Source of the DNA: Kitasatospora aureofaciens
GTDB lineage: Bacteria; Actinomycetota; Actinomycetes; Streptomycetales; Streptomycetaceae
Length of the DNA stretch: 64,000 nucleotides
Assembly: GCA_000720845.1 (NCBI GenBank)
Contig: JODU01000001.1
Span: forward strand, 124,001 to 188,000
Direction: 5' to 3'
The notes under the pieces were generated by a model. That model was not told the DNA's origin and did no database searches. It worked only from the letters and a program-made list of their open reading frames with translations. Position numbers and translations under genes: made by a program. How positions within the stretch are numbered: the stretch's first letter is position 1; every line of letters starts with the position of its first letter. Positions 53,013 to 61,108 of the stretch are shown piece by piece.

Positions 53013-53207
53013 GGCTCCACCGTCCTTCCGTCCCGGGCCCGAGCCCGGAGACTCCCCCGAAGCGATCCCCCGTCGGACGCCTCGCCGCGTATCGGTTGCC
53101 TGTGGATCACGCCGTGAAGCTCTCCGGCGTGAACGGGAGATGCCCCTCGCCGCCACACCCCAAAGCAGAGTTGAGGAAGTCCAGAGCTTCGGCGCAGGAT
53201 GACCGGC

Positions 53208-54419
53208 ATGACCTCGATGAGCTCCAGCGCCCGCCCCCTCCTGAACCGCCGGCTCGCGGAGTTCGGGACGACGATCTTCGCCGAGATGTCCGCTCTGGCG
53301 GTGCGGACCGGGGCGATCAACCTCGGCCAGGGCTTCCCCGACACCGACGGCCCCGAGGAGATCCGCGAGGCCGCCGTACGGGCGCTGCGCGACGGGCGTG
53401 GCAACCAGTACCCGCCGGGCCCGGGCGTCCCCGAGCTGCGCGCCGCGGTCAGCGACCACCAGCTGCGCCGCTACGGCCTGTCCTACGACCCCGACACCGA
53501 GGTCCTGGTCACCGCCGGCGCCACGGAGGCCATCGCCGCCGCCCTGCTGGCCCTGGTGGAGCCCGGCGACGAGGTGGTCGCGCTGGAGCCGTACTACGAC
53601 TCGTACGCCGCCTGCATCGCGATGGCGGGCGGTACGCGCGTGCCCGTGACGCTGCGCCCGCACGGGGAGGGCGACGAAGCCGGGCACCGGTCCTTCCGCC
53701 TCGACCTGGACGAGCTGCGCGACGCGGTCACCGACCGCACCCGTCTCCTGCTGCTGAACACCCCGCACAACCCGACCGGCACGGTCCTGACCCGCCGGGA
53801 GCTGACAGCGATCGCCGAGCTGGCCGTGGAGCGCGACCTGCTGGTGGTGACCGACGAGGTCTACGAGCACCTGGTCTTCGACGCGGCCGAGCACATCCCC
53901 CTGGCGACCTTCCCGGGCATGAGGGAGCGCACGGTGACGATCGGGTCGGCGGGCAAGACGTTCTCGTTCACCGGCTGGAAGGTCGGCTGGGTCACCGCCG
54001 CCCCCGCCCTGCTCACCGCGGTCCGATCGGCCAAGCAGTACCTGACGTACGTGGCCTCGGGGCCCTTCCAGTACGCGGTCGCCGAGGCGCTGTCGCTGCC
54101 GGAGTCGTACTTCGCCGCCTACCGGGCGGACATGGAGGCCAAGCGGGACCTGCTGGCGGCGGGGCTGGCCGAGGCGGGTTTCGGCGTGTACCGGCCCGCC
54201 GGGACGTACTTCGTCACCACCGACATCCGCCCGCTCGGCGAGAGCGACGGCTTCGCCTTCTGCCGCTCCCTGCCGGAGCGCGCGGGCGTCGTCGCCGTCC
54301 CCAACGCGGTCTTCTACGACCACCGGGAGGAGGGCGCGCCCTTCGTGCGGTTCGCGTTCTGCAAGAGGGCGTCGGTGCTGGAGGAGGCGGTGCGGCGGCT
54401 GAAGACGGCGGCGGGGTGA
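53208..54419 (+). CDS. Class-I PLP-dependent aminotransferase
   Basis: The protein has 403 residues. Landmarks are INLGQGFPDTDGPEEIREAA, YPPGPGVPELRAAV, the cofactor-binding VTAGATEAIAAALLAL, NTPHNPTGTVLTRREL, the Asp in VVTDEVYEHLVFD and the Schiff-base lysine in SAGKTFSFTGWKVGW. The GQGFPDxDGP start is typical of the kynurenine/glutamine transaminase and actinobacterial DapC-like subgroup, so the substrate is not settled. The start at 53208 is favoured by AGGA eight bases before it; ATGs at 53199 and 53217 are alternatives. Confidence 0.92.
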   Translation: MTSMSSSARPLLNRRLAEFGTTIFAEMSALAVRTGAINLGQGFPDTDGPEEIREAAVRALRDGRGNQYPPGPGVPELRAAVSDHQLRRYGLSYDPDTEVLVTAGATEAIAAALLALVEPGDEVVALEPYYDSYAACIAMAGGTRVPVTLRPHGEGDEAGHRSFRLDLDELRDAVTDRTRLLLLNTPHNPTGTVLTRRELTAIAELAVERDLLVVTDEVYEHLVFDAAEHIPLATFPGMRERTVTIGSAGKTFSFTGWKVGWVTAAPALLTAVRSAKQYLTYVASGPFQYAVAEALSLPESYFAAYRADMEAKRDLLAAGLAEAGFGVYRPAGTYFVTTDIRPLGESDGFAFCRSLPERAGVVAVPNAVFYDHREEGAPFVRFAFCKRASVLEEAVRRLKTAAG

Positions 54420-54438
54420 ACACACGCACCGCAACGAC

Positions 54439-54476
54439 GAGAGCCCGGCTCCCGCGGTGACGGGTGCCGGGCTCTC
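54439..54476. terminator. Bidirectional hairpin between convergent genes
   Basis: Eleven-base perfect arms GAGAGCCCGGC (54439-54449) and GCCGGGCTCTC (54466-54476) enclose a 16-base loop containing an inner CCCG/CGGG pair. It lies midway between the aminotransferase and YbjN stops. Confidence 0.85.
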
Positions 54477-54499
54477 CTCGGTTCAGCCGCGGGGGCGGA

Positions 54500-55036
54500 C
54501 TACTCGCCGTCCTCGTCGGTCGGCTTCTCCGCCTCGTTGACGTCCTGCTCCAGACCGAGCTGCTCCACGAGCCACCGGTCGAACTCGATCGCGGCCCGCA
54601 CCCAGCTGACCGTCGAGGAGACGAAGTGCTCCAGGCTGACGCCCATCCCGATCAGCATCTGCGCCTCGCCGATCAGGCGGACCGTGCCGTCGTCGTGGGT
54701 GTGGGAGTACACCTTGGGCCACAGGGTGCGCCGGTTCCAGTCGTCGACCGACTCGAGCAGCTGCGGCTTCTCGTCGATCTGGTGGGACCGGTCGTAGAAC
54801 GTCCGCACCGAGAAGACCTGCTGGTCACCCTCGCCGCGGAACATGAAGTACGTACGGAACTGCTCCCACGGCGCCGCGAGGTCTCCCTCGTCGTCGACGA
54901 CGTACTTCAGCTCCATCTGTTCGAGGAGCTGCTTCACAAGATCCTGATCCGGGACGACGGGGCCCGCCGGTCCTTGGGGCTGCGGCTCGGGCTGCTTGCC
55001 CCCGAAGTTCGGAATCGAGGACGGGTCGATGCTCAC
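54500..55036 (-). CDS. YbjN-domain protein
   Basis: The protein has 178 residues from the GTG at 55036, chosen for the AAGGGAA site upstream. After a Pro/Gln-rich N-terminus, the YbjN fold runs from LVKQLLEQMELKYVVDDEGD through TYFMFRGEGDQQVFSVRTF and KVYSHTHDDGTVRLIGEAQM to WVRAAIEFDRWLVEQLGLEQ. YbjN proteins are small chaperone-like modulators, in actinobacteria often near type III chaperones. It lies downstream of clpB on the same strand but is separated from it by a strong hairpin, so it has its own promoter. Confidence 0.9.
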   Translation of the reverse strand: MSIDPSSIPNFGGKQPEPQPQGPAGPVVPDQDLVKQLLEQMELKYVVDDEGDLAAPWEQFRTYFMFRGEGDQQVFSVRTFYDRSHQIDEKPQLLESVDDWNRRTLWPKVYSHTHDDGTVRLIGEAQMLIGMGVSLEHFVSSTVSWVRAAIEFDRWLVEQLGLEQDVNEAEKPTDEDGE

Positions 55037-55157
55037 CGTGAATTTCCCTTCGTACGGATCCGGCCATCCTCCCCCATGCGGGGAGGGGCGTGGCAAGCCC
55101 GTCGGGGGCCTGTCAGCCCTCGGCTGACTCGATCCGGCCAGTCGGGTACCCGCTCGG

Positions 55158-55193
55158 GGCCCCGGCAACCCGAAAGGGCGGGTCACCGGGGCC
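55158..55193. terminator. Hairpin downstream of clpB
   Basis: GGCCCCGG and CCGGGGCC form the outer stem, and ACCCG and CGGGT the inner stem, with two-base interior bulges and a six-base loop. It begins 16 bases after the clpB stop on the minus strand. Confidence 0.8.
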
Positions 55194-55208
55194 GGGCCGT
55201 GCGGTCCG

Positions 55209-57806
55209 CTACAGCGTCTTCCCGCTCGCCGGCCCCACGATCAGGCCGTCCTCGAAGCGGTCCACGCGGACCGCGTCGCCGTCCTTGATCTCGCCGGAGA
55301 GGATCTCCCGGGCGAGCCGGTCGCCGATCGCGGTCTGCACGAGGCGGCGCAGCGGGCGGGCGCCGTAGGCCGGATCGTTGCCCTCCTCGGCCAGCCAGGC
55401 GAGGGCCTCGTCGGTGACTTCCAGGCTGAGACGGCGTTCGGCGAGCCGCCGGGCCAGACCGTTGATCTGGAGCCGCGCGATCCGGCTCAGCTCCTCCTTG
55501 CTCAGCGCCGAGAAGACCACCAGGTCGTCGAGCCGGTTGAGGAACTCCGGCTTGAAGGAAGCCCGGACCACCTCCAGCACCTGCTCCTTCTTCTCGGCCT
55601 CGCTGCTGATCGGGTCGACCAGGTACTGGCTGCCCAGGTTGGAGGTGAGCACCAGGATGGTGTTGCGGAAGTCGACGGTGCGGCCCTGCCCGTCGGTGAG
55701 GCGCCCGTCGTCCAGCACCTGGAGCAGGATGTCGAAGACCTCGGGGTGCGCCTTCTCCACCTCGTCGAGCAGCACGACGGTGTACGGCCGCCGCCGCACG
55801 GCCTCGGTGAGCTGGCCGCCCTCCTCGTACCCGACGTATCCGGGCGGGGCGCCCACCAGCCGGGCGACGCTGTGCTTCTCGCTGTACTCGCTCATGTCGA
55901 TGCGGACCATGGCCCGCTCGTCGTCGAACAGGAAGTCGGCGAGCGCCTTGGCCAGCTCGGTCTTGCCGACACCGGTCGGACCGAGGAAGAGGAACGACCC
56001 GGTCGGCCGGTCCGGGTCGGCGATCCCGGCCCGGCTGCGCCGTACGGCGTCGGACACGGCGCGCACGGCCTGGGTCTGCCCGATCAGCCGCTTGCCCAGC
56101 TCGTCCTCCATGCGCAGCAGCTTCTGCGTCTCGCCCTCCAGGAGGCGGCCGGCGGGGATGCCGGTCCAGGAGGCGACGACGTCGGCGATGTCGTCGGCGC
56201 CGACCTCCTCCTTGACCATGGTGTCCCTGGCGACCTCCTCCTCGGCCTCGGAGGCGGCCTCCAGGTCGCGCTCCAGGGTCGGGATCTCGCCGTACAGCAG
56301 CTTGCTGGCGGTGTCGAAGTCGCCGTCGCGCTGGGCGCGCTCGGCCTGCCCGCGCAGCTCGTCGAGCTTCTCCTTCAGCTCGCCGACCCGGTTGAGGGAC
56401 TTCTTCTCCTTCTCCCAGCGGGCGGTGAGGCCGCGCAGCTCCTCCTCCTTGTCGGCGAGGTCGCGCCGCAGCCGCTCCAGGCGCTCCAGGGACGCGGCGT
56501 CGGTCTCCTTGCCGATCGCCAGCTCCTCCATCTTCAGCCGGTCGACGGAACGCTGGAGTTCGTCGATCTCGACGGGCGAGGAGTCGATCTCCATGCGCAG
56601 CCTGGAGGCGGCCTCGTCGACCAGGTCGATGGCCTTGTCGGGCAGGAAGCGGGAGGTGATGTAGCGGTCGGAGAGACTGGCGGCGGCCACCAGCGCGCTG
56701 TCGGCGATCTGCACCTTGTGGTGCGCCTCGTAGCGGCCCTTGAGCCCGCGCAGGATGGCGATGGAGTCCTCGACGGTCGGCTCGGCGACCAGCACCTGCT
56801 GGAAGCGCCGCTCCAGGGCGGGGTCCTTCTCGATCCGCTCCCGGTACTCGTCGAGCGTGGTCGCGCCGACCATGCGCAGCTCGCCGCGGGCGAGCATCGG
56901 CTTGAGCATGTTCCCGGCGTCCATGGCGGAGTCGCCGCCGGCGCCGGCGCCGACGACGGTGTGCAGCTCGTCGATGAAGGTGACGACCTGCCCGTCGGAG
57001 TCCTTGATCTCGGCGAGGACGGTCTTCAGCCGCTCCTCGAACTCACCGCGGTACTTGGCCCCGGCGACCATGGCGCCGAGGTCCAGCGCCACCAGCCGCT
57101 TGTCCTTCAGCGACTCGGGCACGTCCCCCTTGACGATCCGCTGGGCGAGCCCTTCGACGACGGCGGTCTTGCCGACGCCGGGCTCACCGATGAGGACGGG
57201 GTTGTTCTTGGTCCGCCGGCTGAGCACCTGGACCACCCGGCGGATCTCCTGGTCGCGTCCGATGACGGGGTCGAGCTTCCCGTCCCGGGCGGCGGCGGTC
57301 AGGTCGGTGCCGAACTTCTCCAGGGCCTTGTACTGGCCCTCGGGGTCGGGCGTGGTCACCCGGCGCCCTCCCCTCGCCTTGCGGAAGGCTTCCTGCAGCT
57401 TCTTCGCACTGGCTCCCTGCCCCTCAAGTACCTCACCGGCCGCGCCGCCCTTCGCGGCGATGCCGAGGAGCAGGTGCTCGGTGGAGAGGTACTCGTCCCC
57501 GAGTTCCTTGGCGCGGGCCTGGGCGTCGGCGACCACGGCGAGCATCTCACGGCTGGGCTGCGGGGGCGCGACGGTGGACCCCGTCACGCTGGGCAGCCCG
57601 GCGACGATGCGCTCGGCGCCGGTGCGCACGGCGGCGAGGTCGGCCTCGACGGCGACGAGCAGGTCGGTGATGTTCTCGTTGTCCTGGCCCTGGAGCAGGG
57701 CCAGCAGCAGGTGGGCGGGGGTGAGGTCGGCGTTCCCCTCGGTCACGGCGCGGTTGCTGGCCGCGTTGATCGCGTCCCGGCTCCGGTTGGTCAGCTCGGC
57801 GTCCAC
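55209..57806 (-). CDS. clpB: ATP-dependent disaggregase chaperone ClpB
   Basis: The protein has 865 residues. The order is the Clp N-domain (residues 1-145), AAA-1 with Walker A GEPGVGKTAVVEGL and Walker B TFIDELHTVVGAGAGG, and the coiled-coil middle domain (about 400-525) with DKEEELRGLTARWEKEKKSL. AAA-2 follows with Walker A GPTGVGKTELAKAL and Walker B VVLLDEVEKAHPEVF. The ClpP-interaction tripeptide of ClpA/C is absent, as expected for ClpB. It dissolves aggregates with DnaK/DnaJ/GrpE. The GTG at 57806 has a GAGGAG site. A HspR box lies 79 bases upstream, so it is heat-induced by loss of HspR repression. Confidence 0.98.
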   Translation of the reverse strand: MDAELTNRSRDAINAASNRAVTEGNADLTPAHLLLALLQGQDNENITDLLVAVEADLAAVRTGAERIVAGLPSVTGSTVAPPQPSREMLAVVADAQARAKELGDEYLSTEHLLLGIAAKGGAAGEVLEGQGASAKKLQEAFRKARGGRRVTTPDPEGQYKALEKFGTDLTAAARDGKLDPVIGRDQEIRRVVQVLSRRTKNNPVLIGEPGVGKTAVVEGLAQRIVKGDVPESLKDKRLVALDLGAMVAGAKYRGEFEERLKTVLAEIKDSDGQVVTFIDELHTVVGAGAGGDSAMDAGNMLKPMLARGELRMVGATTLDEYRERIEKDPALERRFQQVLVAEPTVEDSIAILRGLKGRYEAHHKVQIADSALVAAASLSDRYITSRFLPDKAIDLVDEAASRLRMEIDSSPVEIDELQRSVDRLKMEELAIGKETDAASLERLERLRRDLADKEEELRGLTARWEKEKKSLNRVGELKEKLDELRGQAERAQRDGDFDTASKLLYGEIPTLERDLEAASEAEEEVARDTMVKEEVGADDIADVVASWTGIPAGRLLEGETQKLLRMEDELGKRLIGQTQAVRAVSDAVRRSRAGIADPDRPTGSFLFLGPTGVGKTELAKALADFLFDDERAMVRIDMSEYSEKHSVARLVGAPPGYVGYEEGGQLTEAVRRRPYTVVLLDEVEKAHPEVFDILLQVLDDGRLTDGQGRTVDFRNTILVLTSNLGSQYLVDPISSEAEKKEQVLEVVRASFKPEFLNRLDDLVVFSALSKEELSRIARLQINGLARRLAERRLSLEVTDEALAWLAEEGNDPAYGARPLRRLVQTAIGDRLAREILSGEIKDGDAVRVDRFEDGLIVGPASGKTL

Positions 57807-57884
57807 GTTCTGGCTCTCCTCCTCGCGTCGGCCGTCGGCGGTCCGGCCTTGTCTCCCAGTGCTGACTCATCCAACGTACACAAA

Positions 57885-57905
57885 GTTGAGTCTATTCCAC
57901 TCAAG
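57885..57905. promoter_or_regulatory. HAIR element (HspR operator) upstream of clpB
   Basis: GTTGAGT and ACTCAAG are separated by seven bases (CTATTCC). This matches the HAIR consensus CTTGAGT-N7-ACTCAAG with one change. HspR binding there is established for clpB and the dnaK operon in Streptomyces. The hspR gene is 5.5 kb away in this window. The region 57807-58128 otherwise holds only the clpB promoter and the next terminator. Confidence 0.92.
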
Positions 57906-58044
57906 GAAGTCGGGGACACGTGTTCCCGCCGGGAGACACCAGGGTGGTCGCACAAGGTCCCCAAGGGGAGCGGTACGCACCGCACGAGAGCCTTTTCGGC
58001 CACACCCGGAACCGGCCGGTATGGCGCGATGTCCGCACATGCGA

Positions 58045-58083
58045 CAGCGGCGTCACCGTGTTCAGGTCACGGTGACGCCGCTG
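58045..58083. terminator. Strong hairpin downstream of the Rieske-like gene
   Basis: Sixteen-base perfect arms CAGCGGCGTCACCGTG and CACGGTGACGCCGCTG enclose a seven-base loop, 46 bases after the stop at 58129. It ends the peptide/Rieske-like transcript and shields the clpB promoter. Confidence 0.88.
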
Positions 58084-58128
58084 CCGGGGGGAAGCACCTG
58101 AGCGATTTGTTACGACGGGGGAATCGCG

Positions 58129-58464
58129 TCAGGCACTGCGGGGGGTGGCCGAGATGGTCCTCACTTCGGGGATCTCCGGCTCCTCGAGCCGGTGGTCCCG
58201 CTGGTCCAGGTTCACAAAGATCATTCCGTACCGGATGGCACACCGGACGGGCTGCGGCGCCCCCCGAGGCCGCCGCAGACACCGGTACGCCCGCACGTCG
58301 CCGTCCTCGTCCAGCGTGACGACGACCGGCTCTCCGAAGACGGTCACCATCAGGGAGTCACCGGCGTGCGGTATCGCGGTGACCAGGTCGATGAAGTGCC
58401 AGCCCGAGCGGTAGGCGGTGGCCATTTCACGACGGAAGGAGCGGTCGTCGGGTGGAGTCGTCAT
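58129..58464 (-). CDS. Small Rieske-fold-like protein lacking iron-sulfur ligands
   Basis: The protein has 111 residues. From YRSGWHFIDLVTAIPHAGDS through VFGEPVVVTLDEDGDVRAYR to IRYGMIFVNLDQ it follows the strand order of the N-terminal Rieske domain of ring-hydroxylating oxygenases (GD, GEPVVV, DGDVRAYR, GMIFVNLD). Where the CxH and CxxH cluster ligands should be, it has CLRRPRGAPQPVRCAIRYG with two cysteines and no histidine, and the intervening loop is shortened. No iron-sulfur cluster can be bound in the usual way. The ATG lies one base after the stop of the secreted-peptide gene, so the two are translated together. Confidence 0.72.
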   Translation of the reverse strand: MTTPPDDRSFRREMATAYRSGWHFIDLVTAIPHAGDSLMVTVFGEPVVVTLDEDGDVRAYRCLRRPRGAPQPVRCAIRYGMIFVNLDQRDHRLEEPEIPEVRTISATPRSA

Positions 58465-58465
58465 G

Positions 58466-58657
58466 TCAAGACCACACACTGTCGTCTGTGAGAGCTTCCC
58501 CGTCCGCGCCGGCAGGCGTAGCGGTCACCGTCGTAAGCGACCAGACGCTGTCCGCTCGGGCGTCACCCTTCGCCACGGAGAGGCCACTCAGAGTTCCGAA
58601 GGCCACAACGGCGGAGAAGGCGGCGACAAGCACCGAGCGAAGCATTCTCTTAGACAT
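58466..58657 (-). CDS. Small secreted peptide with duplicated DSVWS motif
   Basis: The product has 63 residues. The N-terminus MSKRMLRSVLVAAFSAVVAF is a signal peptide: basic start, hydrophobic core, likely cleavage after VAKGDARA or nearby. The exported part is about 28-30 residues and contains DSVWS twice, once just after the cleavage region and once as the last five residues. There is no cysteine. A GTG or ATG five to six codons earlier (58675) is possible. It is translationally coupled to the Rieske-like gene (TGACATG junction) and divergent from a tandem pair of LuxR-type regulators 131 bases away. This suggests a signalling peptide; that is inference. Confidence 0.7.
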   Translation of the reverse strand: MSKRMLRSVLVAAFSAVVAFGTLSGLSVAKGDARADSVWSLTTVTATPAGADGEALTDDSVWS

Positions 58658-58744
58658 AGTCGGCTTCGTCCTCACTTGAAGGTCCCCTCTTCCCCCGTCG
58701 GATAAGACGATGGCTCATATAGGCACGTCATGGCCACACAATCG

Positions 58745-58763
58745 GTGCATCATGTTCCTGCAC
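58745..58763. promoter_or_regulatory. Inverted repeat before the first LuxR-type regulator
   Basis: GTGCA and TGCAC are separated by nine bases, 25 bases before the TTG start. The surrounding 131-base divergent region (58658-58788) is AT-richer than its flanks. It is a candidate operator for the regulators. Confidence 0.45.
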
Positions 58764-58788
58764 GTTCAGGACCCTGGGGGGTGGAGAT

Positions 58789-59799
58789 TTGCCAGCAAAT
58801 CAGACCAAAGCGACACATCCCCATGCAGTTACTGAACTGTGCGAGGAGGGGGCACGCCTCTACGCGAACGCCCTGCGCACCGGACGTATCGCTCGTGGCG
58901 AGGCGAATCACGTCCCCTGCCTCATGGAGTTCGCACTCCTGCATCCCGACCCCGACGACGCCAACTGGCTCCTGCCCGTGTCTCCGGCGGTCGCCCTCGC
59001 GCGGCGGCTGAATCCGATCGAGCACGAGATATCGGAGCGCCGGCGCACCTCGATCAAGCTTGCTGCGGCCTTCGAACCCTTCATGGCCCTGAGCGCGCAG
59101 GGGGCGGCACCGACCCACTCGATCACCGTGCTGGAGGGGCTCGACCGCATCAACGCGGCCCTTGATCTGGCCACGGACCAGTGCGTGGTCGAGATGCTCA
59201 CGGTCCAGCCGAGTGCCCGGCATCCCGAGCGCAGGCTCATCGAGGGCCTGGAGCGCGACAGGACGCTGATCGACCGCGGTGTGCGCATCCGCACCCTCTA
59301 TCAGCACACGGCACGGTACAGCCCCGAACGCATGGCCTACGTGGACCAGTTCCCGAACGGGAAGGCCGAGTACCGCACCATCGACGAACTCGTCGAGCGG
59401 CTCATCATCTGCGACGAGACCGTGGCCTTCATCCCCATCCGGGACGACCGGCAGGTCGCGCTGGAAATCCGCCACCCCGGGCTGGTCCGCTATCTGATCA
59501 AGGTGTTCGAGTTCATCTGGGGTCGAGCCGTGCCGCTCACCGCCGGCGCCCCCTACGAAACCGCTCCCGACGGCATCACCGACATCCAGCACTCCATAGC
59601 CAAGCTCCTGGTCGAAGGCCACGTCGACGAGGCGATCGCCCGGCGCCTGGGCATGAACGTCCGCACGTGCCGCGCGCACATCGCCAAACTGGCGTCCGCA
59701 CTGGGGAGCGGCAGTCGCGCCCAGCTGGGCTACCTCATCGCCCAGTCGGGAATCCTGGAACAGGAACGCCAGGACGTCACCGACGGGGACGGTCTGTGA
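58789..59799 (+). CDS. LuxR-type regulator with TrmB/PLD-like sensor domain, copy 1
   Basis: The protein has 336 residues starting at a TTG with GGGGGG seven bases upstream. The N-terminal helical part (GARLYANALRTGRIARGEAN, CLMEFALLHPDPDDANWLLP) leads to a TrmB-like effector domain (VVEMLTVQPSARHPERRLIE, RGVRIRTLYQHTARYSPE, RLIICDETVAFIPIRDD). The C-terminal LuxR helix-turn-helix is QHSIAKLLVEGHVDEAIARR with MNVRTCRAHIAKLASALGSG. No catalytic HKD motif of true phospholipase D is present. The stop overlaps the next paralogue's GTG (GTGA). Codon use looks slightly less GC-rich than in neighbours. Confidence 0.88.
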   Translation: MPANQTKATHPHAVTELCEEGARLYANALRTGRIARGEANHVPCLMEFALLHPDPDDANWLLPVSPAVALARRLNPIEHEISERRRTSIKLAAAFEPFMALSAQGAAPTHSITVLEGLDRINAALDLATDQCVVEMLTVQPSARHPERRLIEGLERDRTLIDRGVRIRTLYQHTARYSPERMAYVDQFPNGKAEYRTIDELVERLIICDETVAFIPIRDDRQVALEIRHPGLVRYLIKVFEFIWGRAVPLTAGAPYETAPDGITDIQHSIAKLLVEGHVDEAIARRLGMNVRTCRAHIAKLASALGSGSRAQLGYLIAQSGILEQERQDVTDGDGL

Positions 59800-60824
59800 C
59801 GGGAGAGGCACACGAGCGCACGACGGCATCGCACGAGGCGCATCCGGAGCACGGTCCGGAGGACCTCTGCACCGCCGGAACACTCCTGTACACCCAGGCA
59901 CTGCGTGAGGGCCGCATACCGGCCCCGGAGGCCGCCGCGACACCATGCCTGACGGCCTATGGGCTGCTGCAGCCGCGCGTCGGCGAACCCGATTGGCTGG
60001 AGCCGGTCGCTCCGGCCGTCGCCCTGCACCGGATGCTGGACGTATCCGCACAGCGTGTCGCCGAGGAGAGGCGGCGGGAAGCCCGACTGTCCGCGACGTT
60101 CGAACCGTTGATGCAGGTGGACGGCCGGCGCACGGCCGGTGCCGACACCGGTGCCGTACGTGTCCTCAGTGGCATCCCACAGATCAACGAAGCCATCAGC
60201 GACGTCATGGCGGACGCGACCAACGAACTCCTGTGCATCCAGCCCAACGCGCACTACGGCGACCGGCGCGGACAATTGTCCCAGCACCTGTCACTGCGCC
60301 GAGACCAGGAGATGCTCGACCGCGGTGGGCGGATCCGCACCCTCTACCAGCACACCCAGCGTCACTTGCCCCTGGTCCGGGCCCGCTACGAGCAGTTGCG
60401 CGGAGACGCCGAGGCGCGCTCCCTCGACGAGGTGACCGACCGCCTCATCATCGTCGACCGCCGGGTCGCCTTCATCCCCGCGGACGATGAGGCGACCCTC
60501 GCGCTGGAGGTCCGTCACCCCGCCCTCATCAACTATTTCGTGACCACCTTCGAGCGCCTGTGGCGACTCGCCACACCGATGCATCCGCAGGCGGCCCCAC
60601 GCCCGTCCCTGAACGGCGTCACGCCGCGGCAACGCACCATCGCCGCCCTGCTCGTCGAGGGTCACACCGACTCGGACATCGCCGACCGCCTCGGCATGAA
60701 CGTCCGCACCGCCCGCGTCCACATCGCCAAACTCGCCGCCACCCTCGGCAGCGAGAGCCGAGCCCAGCTCGGCTACCTGATAGCGGAGTCGGGAATCCTC
60801 AGGCAGAGGGATGTCGATCAGTGA
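59796..60824 (+). CDS. LuxR-type regulator with TrmB/PLD-like sensor domain, copy 2
   Basis: The protein has 342 residues from the GTG at 59796, which overlaps copy 1's stop. The domain order is the same: LYTQALREGRIPAPEAAATP, a sensor domain with ELLCIQPNAHYGDRRGQLSQ, GGRIRTLYQHTQRHLPLV and RLIIVDRRVAFIPADDE, then the helix-turn-helix RTIAALLVEGHTDSDIADRL with MNVRTARVHIAKLAATLGSE. The RIRTLYQHT and VAFIP motifs are identical to copy 1, showing tandem duplication. Its own stop overlaps the GTG of a truncated third copy in the same way. Confidence 0.88.
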   Translation: MTGEAHERTTASHEAHPEHGPEDLCTAGTLLYTQALREGRIPAPEAAATPCLTAYGLLQPRVGEPDWLEPVAPAVALHRMLDVSAQRVAEERRREARLSATFEPLMQVDGRRTAGADTGAVRVLSGIPQINEAISDVMADATNELLCIQPNAHYGDRRGQLSQHLSLRRDQEMLDRGGRIRTLYQHTQRHLPLVRARYEQLRGDAEARSLDEVTDRLIIVDRRVAFIPADDEATLALEVRHPALINYFVTTFERLWRLATPMHPQAAPRPSLNGVTPRQRTIAALLVEGHTDSDIADRLGMNVRTARVHIAKLAATLGSESRAQLGYLIAESGILRQRDVDQ

Positions 60825-61108
60825 CGGTGTCGCACGCGGAGCACGGTCCGCAGGAGATGAACGTCCGCACCGCCCGCGTCCACATCGCCGAACTCGCCGC
60901 CATCCTCGGCAGCGAGAGCCGGGCTCAACTCGGCTACCTCATCGGGCAGTCGGGGATTCTCGGCCAGGGAGGACGACGGGGGCCGGGGTGCTGCGCGGGG
61001 CGCCGTCCAGGCCGGCCTGGGCTATGCGGACGCCCAACTGCGTCCGGCTGGCCGCGCCGAGGGTCTCCGAGAGGCGGGCGATGTGCGCGCGGGCCGTGCG
61101 GACGCTGA
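60821..61108 (+). pseudogene. Truncated LuxR-type regulator copy (HTH remnant)
   Basis: A GTG overlaps copy 2's TGA (GTGA), exactly as at the copy 1/copy 2 junction. It opens MTVSHAEHGPQE, which resembles the EAHPEHGPED start of copy 2. The frame then jumps directly to MNVRTARVHIAELAAILGSE and SRAQLGYLIGQSGILGQ, the helix-turn-helix end. About 250 residues of sensor domain are missing by an in-frame deletion. After GQSGIL the frame runs on into DNA antisense to the convergent regulator (stop 61108), so the 3' end has also been replaced. It may make a solo DNA-binding fragment of about 45-95 residues. Confidence 0.75.

Noticed and set aside
52488..53117. Small + strand gene starting MNDGAATAFLPNF
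   Set aside because: It has a weak ribosome site, turns Arg/Pro-rich after about 30 codons and runs antisense through the cysteine-rich gene. Only a short peptide could be real, and nothing else supports it.
55746..58319. 857-codon frame antisense to clpB
   Set aside because: Exact complement of a highly conserved gene, with a Leu/Val/Gly-rich product typical of the antisense of an AAA protein.
59181..60824. 547-residue regulator reading through copies 1 and 2
   Set aside because: The first 205 codons are an out-of-frame shadow of copy 1; the true second gene starts at the GTG at 59796 overlapping copy 1's stop.
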